Source: Oscillospiraceae bacterium (GTDB lineage Bacteria > Bacillota > Clostridia > Oscillospirales > Ruminococcaceae). From it: a stretch of 36,532 bases of DNA. Numbering within the stretch: the first letter of the stretch is position 1; the number at the start of each line of letters is the position of its first letter. Location of the stretch: assembly GCA_009783695.1 (NCBI GenBank), contig WRCY01000020.1, forward strand, positions 1-36,532, read 5' to 3'. A model generated the notes under the pieces. It was not told the origin of the DNA. It saw nothing but the letters and a program-made list of their open reading frames with translations, and ran no database searches. Shown one piece after another: positions 1-5,331 of the stretch. A program made the position numbers and the translations under genes.

Positions 1-106
1 ACCCGATAAAACAAACTTAAAAAAGGACAAAGGTAAAAACCGGGCAGTTAAATCTACTGAATCGGGGAAAACGAAGCTACCCGATAAAACAAACTTAAGA
101 AAGGAC
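1..106 (+). repeat. Direct repeat pair in leader region
   Basis: A 28-nt sequence beginning ACCCGATAAAACAAACTTAA and ending in AAAGGAC occurs at 1-28 and again at 79-106 with one mismatch (period 78). Both copies end in a Shine-Dalgarno-like AAAGGAC, but only the second is followed by a start codon (116). The first copy may be the leader of a lost gene or half of a duplicated leader cut by the window edge. Confidence 0.75.
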
Positions 107-115
107 TATTAAGAA
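59..115 (+). promoter_or_regulatory. Shared leader element, copy 1
   Basis: First of several copies of a recurrent 5' leader. It starts GAATCGGGGAAAACGAAGC and ends AGAAAGGACTATTAAGAA just before the ATG at 116. AAAGGA serves as ribosome binding site. Inside, CGGG (62-65) can pair with CCCG (80-83). Other copies lie upstream of starts at 5471(-), 6368, 10480, 23300(-), 23788 and 24518. Confidence 0.65.
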
Positions 116-352
116 ATGGCAGAAATTAAGTACGAAATCACAAAGGAACTCGGCGTTATGTCCGAGAACGCAAAGGGCTGGAAAGTTGAGCTCAACATGG
201 TCAGCTGGAACGACAATCCGCCAAAGTACGATATCCGCAACTGGTCGCCCGACCGCGAACGTATGGGCAAAGGCATAACGCTGACCGAGGAGGAGATGGA
301 GGCGCTGGTCAAGCTGTTTAACGAGCGGGATGAAGAGGATACGTTTGAGTGA
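116..352 (+). CDS. YdbC/PC4-like ssDNA-binding protein
   Basis: A 78-aa protein of the bacterial YdbC family, whose fold matches the eukaryotic coactivator PC4 and binds single-stranded DNA without sequence specificity. Visible family features are the N-terminal strand MAEIKYEI, the stretch GWKVELNMVSWN, then PPKYDIRNW and SPDRERMGKGITLTEEE, followed by an acidic C-terminal helix. Length is normal for the family. The ATG lies 9 nt after AAAGGAC in a copy of the shared leader. It is monocistronic on the right side, since the next element is the promoter of an antisense RNA at 364. A role in transcription or DNA repair is plausible, but the exact cellular job of YdbC proteins is not settled. 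No unusual residues are seen. Confidence 0.88.
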   Translation: MAEIKYEITKELGVMSENAKGWKVELNMVSWNDNPPKYDIRNWSPDRERMGKGITLTEEEMEALVKLFNERDEEDTFE

Positions 353-363
353 TTAAGCAAGAC

Positions 364-392
364 TTGACAAAACGCATTTTTTGTGGTAGAAT
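364..392 (+). promoter_or_regulatory. Promoter of antitoxin RNA 1
   Basis: Perfect -35 TTGACA (364-369), 17-nt spacer, -10 TAGAAT (387-392). Transcription would start near 399 and run toward the 3' end of the small toxin gene on the other strand. Confidence 0.75.
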
Positions 393-398
393 AGAAAT

Positions 399-477
399 GA
401 CAAAGGCTGTACCGGTAAGCGGTCGGCTGAAAGCTTAGGTCAAAAGACTGTCACTTTAGTCGGTGGGCGGTCTTTTT
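399..477 (+). ncRNA. Predicted antisense RNA antitoxin 1
   Basis: No ORF follows the promoter at 364-392; about 80 nt downstream a hairpin with stem AGACTGTC/GGCGGTCT (444-472) ends in a run of T. The RNA overlaps the last codons and 3' UTR of the 27-aa hydrophobic ORF on minus (456-539). This is the architecture of TxpA/RatA and BsrG/SR4 type I systems, where a short antisense RNA pairs with the toxin mRNA 3' end and triggers its decay. A second locus with the same layout is at 22019-22334. Ends are predicted, not mapped. Confidence 0.65.
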
Positions 478-539
478 TCTATGTCTTGGATTATACGAAA
501 CATTAAGTATAGTGCCAGTAACGTCATCACCGTATCCAT
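456..539 (-). CDS. Type I toxin-like hydrophobic peptide 1
   Basis: A 27-aa ORF reading MDTVMTLLALYLMF followed by a charged tail ending KRPPTD. A hydrophobic segment plus a short polar tail is typical of small membrane toxins of type I systems (TxpA/BsrG/holin-like). AAAGGGGTG lies 8-10 nt before the ATG. Its mRNA should start near 621 from the minus promoter at 628-656, giving an 80-nt 5' UTR. The 3' end overlaps an oppositely transcribed RNA of about 80 nt. A second start (ATG 6 nt upstream, other frame) would give a non-hydrophobic peptide and is less likely. Toxicity is inferred from architecture only. Confidence 0.6.
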   Translation of the reverse strand: MDTVMTLLALYLMFRIIQDIEKRPPTD

Positions 540-627
540 AGCGCATCACCCCTTTCCTTGAAGATGGGGTTCAGCCAACCACCTATTTTCCGCATTTTGT
601 GCGTGGTACAACCTCTGTCAGAGCTAT

Positions 628-656
628 ATTATATCACATTTGTAAATTTTTGCCAA
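628..656 (-). promoter_or_regulatory. Promoter of toxin mRNA 1
   Basis: On minus: -35 TTGGCA (651-656), 17-nt spacer, -10 TATAAT (628-633), with an upstream TG. The first gene downstream is the 27-aa hydrophobic ORF at 456-539. The toxin-2 promoter at 22306-22334 has the same arrangement. Confidence 0.7.
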
Positions 657-702
657 TAAATGTAATCGGGCGTAATCGCGGTGATTGTACCCGATTTGAT
701 TG

Positions 703-1050
703 TTATTTTAATCTTATATAAGTACCCGAGTGGTTATAGTCAGTTGCCCCCGATTGCCATGTCAACGTTAATTTATCTCCGCTAATCTCAAAATTATAGA
801 AATAATTATCAACGCCGCCTCCCCTGTTACTCGTATAAGTTTGTTTTAAATGCAATGTATTACCATCAATTTTATACTCTCCGTCACGCCAGCTTATCCA
901 TACATATGTTCCGTCGTCATAAAAAACAAAAACAGGAGCGTCGCTATTTTCAGTTATCCATGTACCTACTAACTTAGATGAGCCGCTGCAACCCGAAATT
1001 ATCAGCAGCCCTAAAACCAAAACTAAAATAAAACTAACTATCCTCTTCAT
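703..1050 (-). CDS. Small lipoprotein, lipocalin-like fold
   Basis: A 115-aa protein with a lipoprotein signal peptide: MKRIVSFILVLVLGLLIISGC, lipobox ISGC with Cys21 as predicted lipidation site. After it comes LVGTW, then FVFYDDGTYVWISW, GEYKIDGNTLHL and ISGDKLTLTW. This G-T-W start followed by repeated strand motifs with DGTY and dxLxL resembles the DUF5640/lipocalin-like beta-barrel domains common in clostridial lipoproteins. It would sit on the outer face of the cell membrane. Ligand and role are unknown. The promoter at 1101-1129 overlaps an inverted repeat and faces an XRE gene at 1202, so that regulator may control it. Confidence 0.75.
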   Translation of the reverse strand: MKRIVSFILVLVLGLLIISGCSGSSKLVGTWITENSDAPVFVFYDDGTYVWISWRDGEYKIDGNTLHLKQTYTSNRGGGVDNYFYNFEISGDKLTLTWQSGATDYNHSGTYIRLK

Positions 1051-1100
1051 TTATCTGTCCCCCAATGATTAAGTTTAGCGTTCATACGCCATTAATTTGT

Positions 1101-1150
1101 ATTATATCATAATATACATGTACTGTCAATACAATTATATGTATTGTATT
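1101..1150 (-). promoter_or_regulatory. Lipoprotein promoter with overlapping operator
   Basis: Minus strand -35 TTGACA (1124-1129), 17-nt spacer, -10 TATAAT (1101-1106). An inverted repeat AATACAAT (1128-1135) / ATTGTATT (1143-1150) overlaps the -35 box. It is a probable operator, perhaps for the divergent XRE protein at 1202. Confidence 0.7.
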
Positions 1151-1172
1151 CACATTAATGTTTAATAAAAAA

Positions 1173-1204
1173 CACGTTATCATTAATAATGAGGTGATAA
1201 CGTG
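1173..1204 (+). promoter_or_regulatory. Inverted repeat over RBS and GTG start
   Basis: Perfect 10-bp arms CACGTTATCA (1173-1182) and TGATAACGTG (1195-1204) with a 12-nt loop. The right arm contains the GTG start codon (1202-1204) and the loop ends in the Shine-Dalgarno GAGG. It could act as an operator for the encoded XRE protein or as an RNA hairpin that hides the start codon. Confidence 0.6.
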
Positions 1205-1432
1205 AAAGATAAATATTCTGAAAGTTATAGAAAACTTGGGTTAAACATTAATTATTACAGAAAAGATAGAGGAATGTCACAAGAGATATTATCAGAATTA
1301 ATAAGTATTGCAGAGCCATCGCATTTAAGTAAAATCGAAAACGGACATTCCGCACCCTCGCTCGATGTTGTTTTCGGAATCGCAAAGGCGCTGGACATAC
1401 CTGTTTACAAACTGTTTGAGTTTAGAGAATAG
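1202..1432 (+). CDS. XRE-family transcriptional regulator
   Basis: A 76-aa single-domain helix-turn-helix protein (Cro/C1 type): LGLNINYYRKDRGMSQEILSE forms helices 1-2, EPSHLSKIENG the recognition helix and turn, then PSLDVVFGIAKALDIPVYKLFEF. It starts with GTG at 1202, 7 nt after GAGG; start and binding site are embedded in a perfect inverted repeat. It is divergent from the lipoprotein gene at 703-1050, separated by an operator-like repeat, so autoregulation and control of that gene are likely. A terminator hairpin follows at 1442. There is no sensor domain. Confidence 0.85.
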   Translation: MKDKYSESYRKLGLNINYYRKDRGMSQEILSELISIAEPSHLSKIENGHSAPSLDVVFGIAKALDIPVYKLFEFRE

Positions 1433-1441
1433 CAAAGTTTA

Positions 1442-1467
1442 AGGGGCGGTAAATCCGCCCCTGTTTT
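1442..1467 (+). terminator. Terminator between XRE gene and recR
   Basis: Stem AGGGGCGG (1442-1449) / CCGCCCCT (1455-1462), 5-nt loop, then GTTTT. It terminates the XRE transcript and may also serve recR from the other side. Confidence 0.75.
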
Positions 1468-2066
1468 CATATCAGATTCCTGTTCTCCATCGCCCTCACC
1501 AGCGTCACATCGTCCGCGAACTCCAAACTCGCCCCCACCGGCAGCCCGTACGCCAGCCGCGAAACTTTTATCCCCATCGGCTTAATCAGGCGGCAAATGT
1601 AGCTCGCGGTCGCCTCGCCCTCAACCGTCGGATTCGTCGCCATGATTACCTCAGCCACATCGCCGGAAAGCCGCGCCATCAGTTCCTTCATGCGAATCTG
1701 CTCAGGGCCCGTGCCGTCCATGGGCGACAGCAGCCCGTGCAGCACGTGATAGCTCCCCTCAAAGCCGCCCGCGCGCTCGATTGCGGTCACGTCCCGCGGC
1801 GACTCCACCACGCAAATCACGTCGTTCATTCGCCGTTCGTCCGTACAAATCACGCAGGTTTCCTTTTCGGTGAAGTTCTGACAAACGCTGCAGCAGCGGA
1901 CGCTTTCCCGCGCCGTAATTAGCGTGTTCGCAAAGTGCCCGACATCGTCTGTGGTCATGTTGAGCACGTGATAGGCGAGCCTCTGCGCGGTTTTCATGCC
2001 GATTCCGGGCAGCTTCGCGAACTGCTCGGCGGCGAGTATCAAAGGGAGCGGGGTGTATTCAGCCAT
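1467..2066 (-). CDS. recR: Recombination mediator protein RecR
   Basis: A 199-aa full-length RecR. With RecF and RecO it loads RecA on SSB-coated single-stranded gaps. Features in order: helix-hairpin-helix KLPGIGMKTAQRLA (residues 18-31), a four-cysteine zinc finger with CSVC and CVIC near 59-73, and a Toprim domain from VICVVESPRDVTAIERAG through ATNPTVEGEATASYI, then SRLAYGLPVGASLEFAD. The ATG directly follows the stop codon of the small XRE gene (2067-2273), and its ribosome binding site AAGGAAG lies inside the last codons of that gene, so translation is probably coupled. recR is normally next to ybaB; here a regulatory module of about 1 kb separates them. Its first 10 codons are duplicated at 2421-2450. 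Confidence 0.97.
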   Translation of the reverse strand: MAEYTPLPLILAAEQFAKLPGIGMKTAQRLAYHVLNMTTDDVGHFANTLITARESVRCCSVCQNFTEKETCVICTDERRMNDVICVVESPRDVTAIERAGGFEGSYHVLHGLLSPMDGTGPEQIRMKELMARLSGDVAEVIMATNPTVEGEATASYICRLIKPMGIKVSRLAYGLPVGASLEFADDVTLVRAMENRNLI

Positions 2067-2273
2067 TTATTCTTCCTTTCGTCCCAGCAAATAATCAGCA
2101 GATATATTAAAAAAATCCGCAAGGGCGATAATAGAATCAAAAGAAGGCTTTGATTCATTAATTTCATAACTTTGATATGAGCGTTCAGATACATTAATTG
2201 CTTTTGCAGCCTGTTTCTGAGTTACTTTTTTTGCTTTTCTTATAGATTTTAAATGTTCACCGAAATTATTCAT
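2067..2273 (-). CDS. XRE repressor, copy 1
   Basis: A 68-aa Cro/C1-type helix-turn-helix protein starting MNNFGEHLKSIRKAKKVTQK, recognition region NVSERSYQSYE, then PSFDSIIALADFFNISADYLLG. The ATG at 2273 follows GGAG by 6 nt; upstream in-frame codons lack a binding site. It is a paralog of the 2451-2657 gene (about two thirds identical by hand count, with the last 12 residues the same), but the recognition helix differs. It is divergent from a truncated target gene at 2367. Two half-site-related inverted repeats (ACGAGGTA type) lie in the promoter between them. Its stop codon touches the recR ATG, so its expression probably sets recR translation. Confidence 0.85.
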   Translation of the reverse strand: MNNFGEHLKSIRKAKKVTQKQAAKAINVSERSYQSYEINESKPSFDSIIALADFFNISADYLLGRKEE

Positions 2274-2290
2274 AAAAATCTCCAAAAGTA

Positions 2291-2342
2291 TTGACACGTG
2301 GTATATCTCGTGTTATAATGAAAATACGAGGTATGCCTCGTA
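2291..2342 (+). promoter_or_regulatory. Promoter with two operators, module 1
   Basis: -35 TTGACA (2291-2296), 17-nt spacer, -10 TATAAT (2314-2319). Operator O1a CACGTGGTATATCTCGTG (2295-2312) fills the spacer. Operator O1b TACGAGGTATGCCTCGTA (2325-2342) covers the start of transcription, with 8 of 9 positions symmetric. Both share the ACGAGGTA half-site. The likely binder is the XRE protein at 2067-2273. Confidence 0.75.
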
Positions 2343-2366
2343 ATATTTAATAAGGAGAATTTGATA

Positions 2367-2690
2367 ATGTACGACATACTCGATTCGTTTTTCACCAAAT
2401 ACGTCAACGAAACCAGCGATTATCAAAGGCAGCGGGGTGTATTCAGCCATTTATTCTTCCTTTCGTCCCAGCAAATAATCAGCAGATATATCAAAAAAAT
2501 CCGCAAGGGCGATAATATTTTCAAACGAGGGTTTCGCTTTATTGTTCTCATATCTTTGATAAACACATTCATCTACGCCTATTCCCTCAGCGACTTCTTT
2601 CTGAGTCAGGCTTTTAGATTTTCTTATATTTCTTATATGCTCTGCAAAGTTTATCATAAAAATCTCCAAAAAGCATTGACAATACTTTAA
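2367..2690 (+). pseudogene. Truncated copy of the 81-aa target gene
   Basis: ATG at 2367 with AAGGAG 9 nt upstream. The first codons (MYDILDSFFTKYVNETSDYQ) match the intact gene at 2752, then the sequence crosses the duplication junction near 2419 and reads antisense through the recR fragment and the second XRE gene until a stop at 2690. The tail has no sign of selection as protein. The promoter and ribosome binding site look functional, so a 108-aa chimeric peptide could still be made. Confidence 0.75.
2451..2657 (-). CDS. XRE repressor, copy 2
   Basis: A 68-aa Cro/C1-type helix-turn-helix protein starting MINFAEHIRNIRKSKSLTQK, recognition region GVDECVYQRYE, then PSFENIIALADFFDISADYLLG. 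The start at 2657 follows GGAG by 6 nt. It is paralogous to 2067-2273 with a different recognition helix, and its divergent promoter carries a different operator (ACAATACT half-site instead of ACGAGGTA). A remnant of recR (first 10 codons) follows its stop codon. It is divergent from the intact 81-aa gene at 2752 and is its probable repressor. Confidence 0.85.
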   Translation of the reverse strand: MINFAEHIRNIRKSKSLTQKEVAEGIGVDECVYQRYENNKAKPSFENIIALADFFDISADYLLGRKEE

Positions 2691-2730
2691 AGTATTGTTA
2701 TAATATAATTATACTACTTTTTAGTATTGT
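2676..2730 (+). promoter_or_regulatory. Promoter with two operators, module 2
   Basis: -35 TTGACA (2676-2681), 17-nt spacer, -10 TATAAT (2699-2704). Operator O2a ACAATACTTTAAAGTATTGT (2679-2698) is a perfect 20-bp palindrome lying between the two boxes. A weaker related site (2711-2730, ending AGTATTGT) lies downstream. The positions relative to the promoter match module 1, but the sequences are unrelated to the ACGAGGTA sites there. Confidence 0.8.
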
Positions 2731-2751
2731 TTTTGAAAGGGGAATAATAAA

Positions 2752-2997
2752 ATGTACGACATACTCGATTCGTTTTTCACCAAATACGTCAACAAAACGA
2801 ATGTAAATCAAGAATTAAAGCTTCATGCAGAAGAGCTTTGGGAAGAGCTTATGAAAAAATTTAATGAAGAAGAAACCGCGCTTCTCATCAGGTACGCCGA
2901 CGCTCATAATGAGTTCAACAACCGCTGCTCTGTCGAGAATTTCAAGCAGGGCTTCTGGATTGGCTGCAGGTTCATGCAGGAGATGACCGAGTTTTAG
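2752..2997 (+). CDS. Small helical protein, target of XRE repressor
   Basis: An 81-aa protein I do not recognise with confidence; it resembles short all-helical proteins of unknown function seen beside XRE genes in Ruminococcaceae. It begins MYDILDSFFTKYVNKT, then an amphipathic acidic helix LKLHAEELWEELMKKFNEEE, and ends with NRCSVENFKQGFWIGCRFMQEM. There is no signal peptide or membrane segment. GAAAGGGG lies 11-14 nt before the ATG. It is expressed from a strong promoter with two operators and is divergent from its likely repressor (2451-2657). Antitoxin, toxin or anti-repressor are all possible; nothing decides between them. Confidence 0.7.
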   Translation: MYDILDSFFTKYVNKTNVNQELKLHAEELWEELMKKFNEEETALLIRYADAHNEFNNRCSVENFKQGFWIGCRFMQEMTEF

Positions 2998-3078
2998 CCG
3001 TTAATCCTCCGCGCACCCCAAAACGGCGCCGTGAATAGCCGCCGCACAAAATATTAAGGAAACAATTCCTTTGTCATA

Positions 3079-3231
3079 TTATTTTTTCGTTTCGTCTTCT
3101 TTCTCTATATTGCTGCCGCCGAGTTTAACATAAATCTCGTCAATAACTTTTTTTAAAGTTTCTACGTTGTCAGTGTCAAGCAAACCCTTTACTAATGCGA
3201 TGCTTGCAAATAATTCATTATTCGTTGCCAT
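3079..3231 (-). CDS. Small acidic helical protein (50 aa)
   Basis: A 50-aa ORF starting MATNNELFASIALVKGLL and continuing TDNVETLKKVIDEIYVKLGG with a charged tail ending ETKK. AAAGGAG lies 7 nt before the ATG, and the gene follows ybaB on the same strand after only 17 nt, so it is probably read from the dnaX-ybaB transcript. Two predicted helices, no cysteines, no membrane segment. Family unknown. It is similar in size to the 52-58 aa proteins at 5313, 17088 and 17324, without clear sequence identity. Confidence 0.65.
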   Translation of the reverse strand: MATNNELFASIALVKGLLDTDNVETLKKVIDEIYVKLGGSNIEKEDETKK

Positions 3232-3248
3232 GATTTTCTCCTTTTCTA

Positions 3249-3602
3249 TCAAAACCCCATTCCGGGTATATTGAGCCCTCCCGAAATCTTCTCCATCTCC
3301 GCCGCTGACTCGTCATCAACCAGCTTTATAATCGCATTGACGCCCGCAATAATCATGTCCTCCAGGTCCTCGGGCGCGTCGGGGTCGATGAGCTCGGGCT
3401 TGATTTTCACGGAGCGAAGCTCATGCGCGCCCGTCATCGTCAGCTCAATCATGCCGCCGCCCGCAGTCGTGCTCCACTCGCGCTCGGCGAGCTCGGCTTG
3501 CTTTATGCCCATCTGCTCCTGCATTTTCTGCGCCTGGCGAATCATGTCATTCATATTCCCCGCGCCTTTATTCTGATATTCTTTAGGCAGTCTTGCTTTC
3601 AT
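3249..3602 (-). CDS. YbaB/EbfC nucleoid-associated protein
   Basis: A 117-aa YbaB/EbfC family protein that binds DNA as a dimer and is almost always encoded between dnaX and recR. Visible: MNDMIRQAQKMQEQMGIKQAELA coiled-coil start, then TTAGGGMIELTMTGAHELRSVKIKPELIDPDAPEDLEDMIIAGVNAI and a glycine-rich tail GGLNIPGMGF. I chose the ATG at 3602, with AAAGGAC 10 nt upstream; an upstream ATG would add 8 residues without a binding site. The family core begins near the internal GNMNDMIR, so the first about 16 residues are an unusual basic extension. It lies downstream of dnaX with a palindromic element in between. Confidence 0.92.
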   Translation of the reverse strand: MKARLPKEYQNKGAGNMNDMIRQAQKMQEQMGIKQAELAEREWSTTAGGGMIELTMTGAHELRSVKIKPELIDPDAPEDLEDMIIAGVNAIIKLVDDESAAEMEKISGGLNIPGMGF

Positions 3603-3633
3603 TTTAATAATGTCCTTTCTGCGCAAATATGTT

Positions 3634-3724
3634 TATAATCAATTAACTTCAAAAATGTTAAAGCACTATTCAAAACGCGGTATTTTCCGCATAGCCGCCG
3701 CGCGGTTTAATTCGATTGTATATT
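3634..3724. repeat. Palindromic intergenic element, copy 1
   Basis: Begins TATAATCAATTAACTTC then AAAAATG and ends GGTTTAATTCGATTGTATA, so the ends are imperfect inverted repeats. The middle has GC-rich short hairpins (CGCGGTATTTTCCGC). It lies between dnaX and ybaB. The same ends occur at 9225-9398, 23626-23706 and 29908-30077. Confidence 0.65.
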
Positions 3725-3753
3725 TCGTTTTCCCCGTTACGGAGGATTAATTC

Positions 3754-5331
3754 CTACCTCTCTTTTACCTCTATTCCTTTTTGACTTAACAAGCTTTTAA
3801 ACTGCGATATTTTGTCAGCCGGCGGCGGTTCTTCGGGTAAGGGTGGTTCTTCGGGTAAGGGCAGTTCTTCGGTTAGGGGCGGCGGCTCGTGTACAGGCTT
3901 AGGTACAGGTTCAGGTACAGGCGGCAGTTCAAGTTTAGCCGGCGGCAGTGAAACCCCTTGTAATATTTTGCTCCAGCCCGGCGCAAGGCCTGGTGTTTCG
4001 GCTTGCGATTCACCGCTTTGCGGCCGGGATTCCGCAATCTCCTGCGGTTTTTCAATTGCAGGTGTAGTTGTGACCTGTCCGTTATCCGCTGACAACTGTC
4101 TATTATCAGATGTCAATTGCTCACTTTCAACTTTCCGCTGTCCCTTATCACCTGTAAGCTGTCCGCTGTTTTTTACCCGCTGTCCACTGTCACCTGTCAG
4201 CTGTATCACGCAAAGCTCCGCAACAAGCCGCTTATCCCGGCTGCGCGAAATCCGCTCGTAATACTCCTCAAGCGTGTCAAGGCACTTCATAATCCCCGGC
4301 AGTTCGTACATACCGCCCAGCCGCCGATAATCGTCCGCTTCCTCCGGCAGCCATGAGATTAAACTTGTTTCATCAGGAATAAGCTTCAAAAGCATTAGAT
4401 TGCGGTAATGCCCGATGAGCTCCCCCAGAAACCTGCCCATGTCTTTCGACTGCCCGTGCAGCGCGTTTATGATTTTAAGCGCGTTCACAGGCGAACCCGC
4501 GAGCACCGCTTCCGAAATCCCAAAGATATATTCGCTTCCCGCGACACCCGCAGCTTCCCGCACTACCCCGCCCGTGACTTCACTGCCGTGGGATATGCAC
4601 GTTTCCAAAAGCGACAGCGCGTCCCTCATGCCGCCGTCAGAAAGACGGGCAATCAGCTCCGCCGCGTCATCTGTAATGCTTGCACCCTCGGCTTGGGCGG
4701 CGTTTTTTACGGCTTCCGCGCAATCCGCCATATTCACCCGCCTGAACTCAAACCGCTGACAACGCGAAAGTATAGTCGCAGGGACTTTGTGATTCTCGGT
4801 TGTAGCCAAAATAAAAACAACATGGGCTGGCGGCTCCTCAAGCGTTTTAAGCAGCGCATTAAACGCGCCTGCAGAAAGCATATGCACCTCGTCGATAATG
4901 AACACGCGGTATTTTAGGCTCACCGGCGCGTAATGCGTCTGCTCGCGCAAAACCCGCACATCGTCAACGCCGTTGTTGCTCGCCGCGTCGATTTCGCTTA
5001 TGTCCGTCGCGCCTTTTTCGATTTCTTCGCATGCTTCGCACTTAAGGCAGGGGTTGCCGTCCTCGTGGTTCCGGCAGTTAAGCGCTTTTGCGAGTATTCT
5101 CGCGCACGTGGTCTTGCCCGTCCCGCGCGAACCCGTAAAGAGATATGCGTGGACGGTTTGATTGTTTTTTATTTGATTCTGCAGGGTTCTCGTTATATGC
5201 TCCTGCGAAAAAACGTCTGCAAATGTCACCGGACGGTATTTTCTGTATAGTGCTAAGTAGATGTTGTCACCAACTTTCAAGGTTTGTGACGGGGGACAAG
5301 CCCCCGAAGCCCTTATTCGCGCTCGGCGCAT
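3754..5331 (-). CDS. dnaX: DNA polymerase III subunit gamma/tau
   Basis: Clamp-loader ATPase. YLALYRKYRPVTF is the family N-terminus, followed by Walker A GSRGTGKTTCARILAKAL, four zinc-binding cysteines (CRNHEDGNPCLKCEAC), Walker B VFIIDEVHML, sensor 1 ATTENHKVPATILSRCQRF and the domain III region to about residue 370. The linker is odd: a run of seven-residue repeats (QLTGDSG, QLTGDKG and relatives) followed by proline/glutamate repeats. The start is unresolved. The outermost ATG is 5331, which overlaps the upstream 52-aa gene by 19 nt; TTG at 5280 has no binding site; the position aligned with the usual initiator Met reads ATC (5262-5260) with GGTGA just upstream. The true protein may therefore be 17-23 residues shorter. 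Confidence 0.93.
   Translation of the reverse strand: MRRARIRASGACPPSQTLKVGDNIYLALYRKYRPVTFADVFSQEHITRTLQNQIKNNQTVHAYLFTGSRGTGKTTCARILAKALNCRNHEDGNPCLKCEACEEIEKGATDISEIDAASNNGVDDVRVLREQTHYAPVSLKYRVFIIDEVHMLSAGAFNALLKTLEEPPAHVVFILATTENHKVPATILSRCQRFEFRRVNMADCAEAVKNAAQAEGASITDDAAELIARLSDGGMRDALSLLETCISHGSEVTGGVVREAAGVAGSEYIFGISEAVLAGSPVNALKIINALHGQSKDMGRFLGELIGHYRNLMLLKLIPDETSLISWLPEEADDYRRLGGMYELPGIMKCLDTLEEYYERISRSRDKRLVAELCVIQLTGDSGQRVKNSGQLTGDKGQRKVESEQLTSDNRQLSADNGQVTTTPAIEKPQEIAESRPQSGESQAETPGLAPGWSKILQGVSLPPAKLELPPVPEPVPKPVHEPPPLTEELPLPEEPPLPEEPPPADKISQFKSLLSQKGIEVKER
4071..4206 (-). repeat. Heptanucleotide-type repeat inside dnaX
   Basis: Degenerate tandem array built on a 7-nt unit like CTGTCAN (plus strand), with about 21-nt and 42-nt higher periods. 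Because 3 x 7 = 21 nt, it stays in frame and encodes a seven-residue repeat in the dnaX linker. A shorter non-coding array of the same kind (CAATTGT units) lies at 5716-5745. Confidence 0.6.

Larger units (their letters stand above)
2037..2803. repeat. Tandem duplication with divergent core
   Basis: Two tandem copies, 2037-2418 and 2419-2803 (offset 382-385). Each carries, in order, the 5' end of recR (antisense), an XRE gene on minus, a promoter/operator region and the first about 17 codons of a small gene on plus. The outer parts are almost identical: recR start plus XRE C-terminus (2037-2133 with 2419-2515), and target codons 1-17 (2367-2415 with 2752-2800). The inner part, covering the DNA-binding half of the repressor and the whole operator region, differs strongly. 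The boundary is sharp at the target gene's ATG. Confidence 0.85.

Noticed and set aside
1737-2153. Plus-strand frames antisense to recR
   Set aside because: They overlap the complete, well-conserved recR and lack start signals.
4071-4206. CRISPR-like array in dnaX
   Set aside because: Period is 7, 21 and 42 nt without unique spacers, the units are degenerate, and they are in frame in a coding gene. No cas genes nearby.
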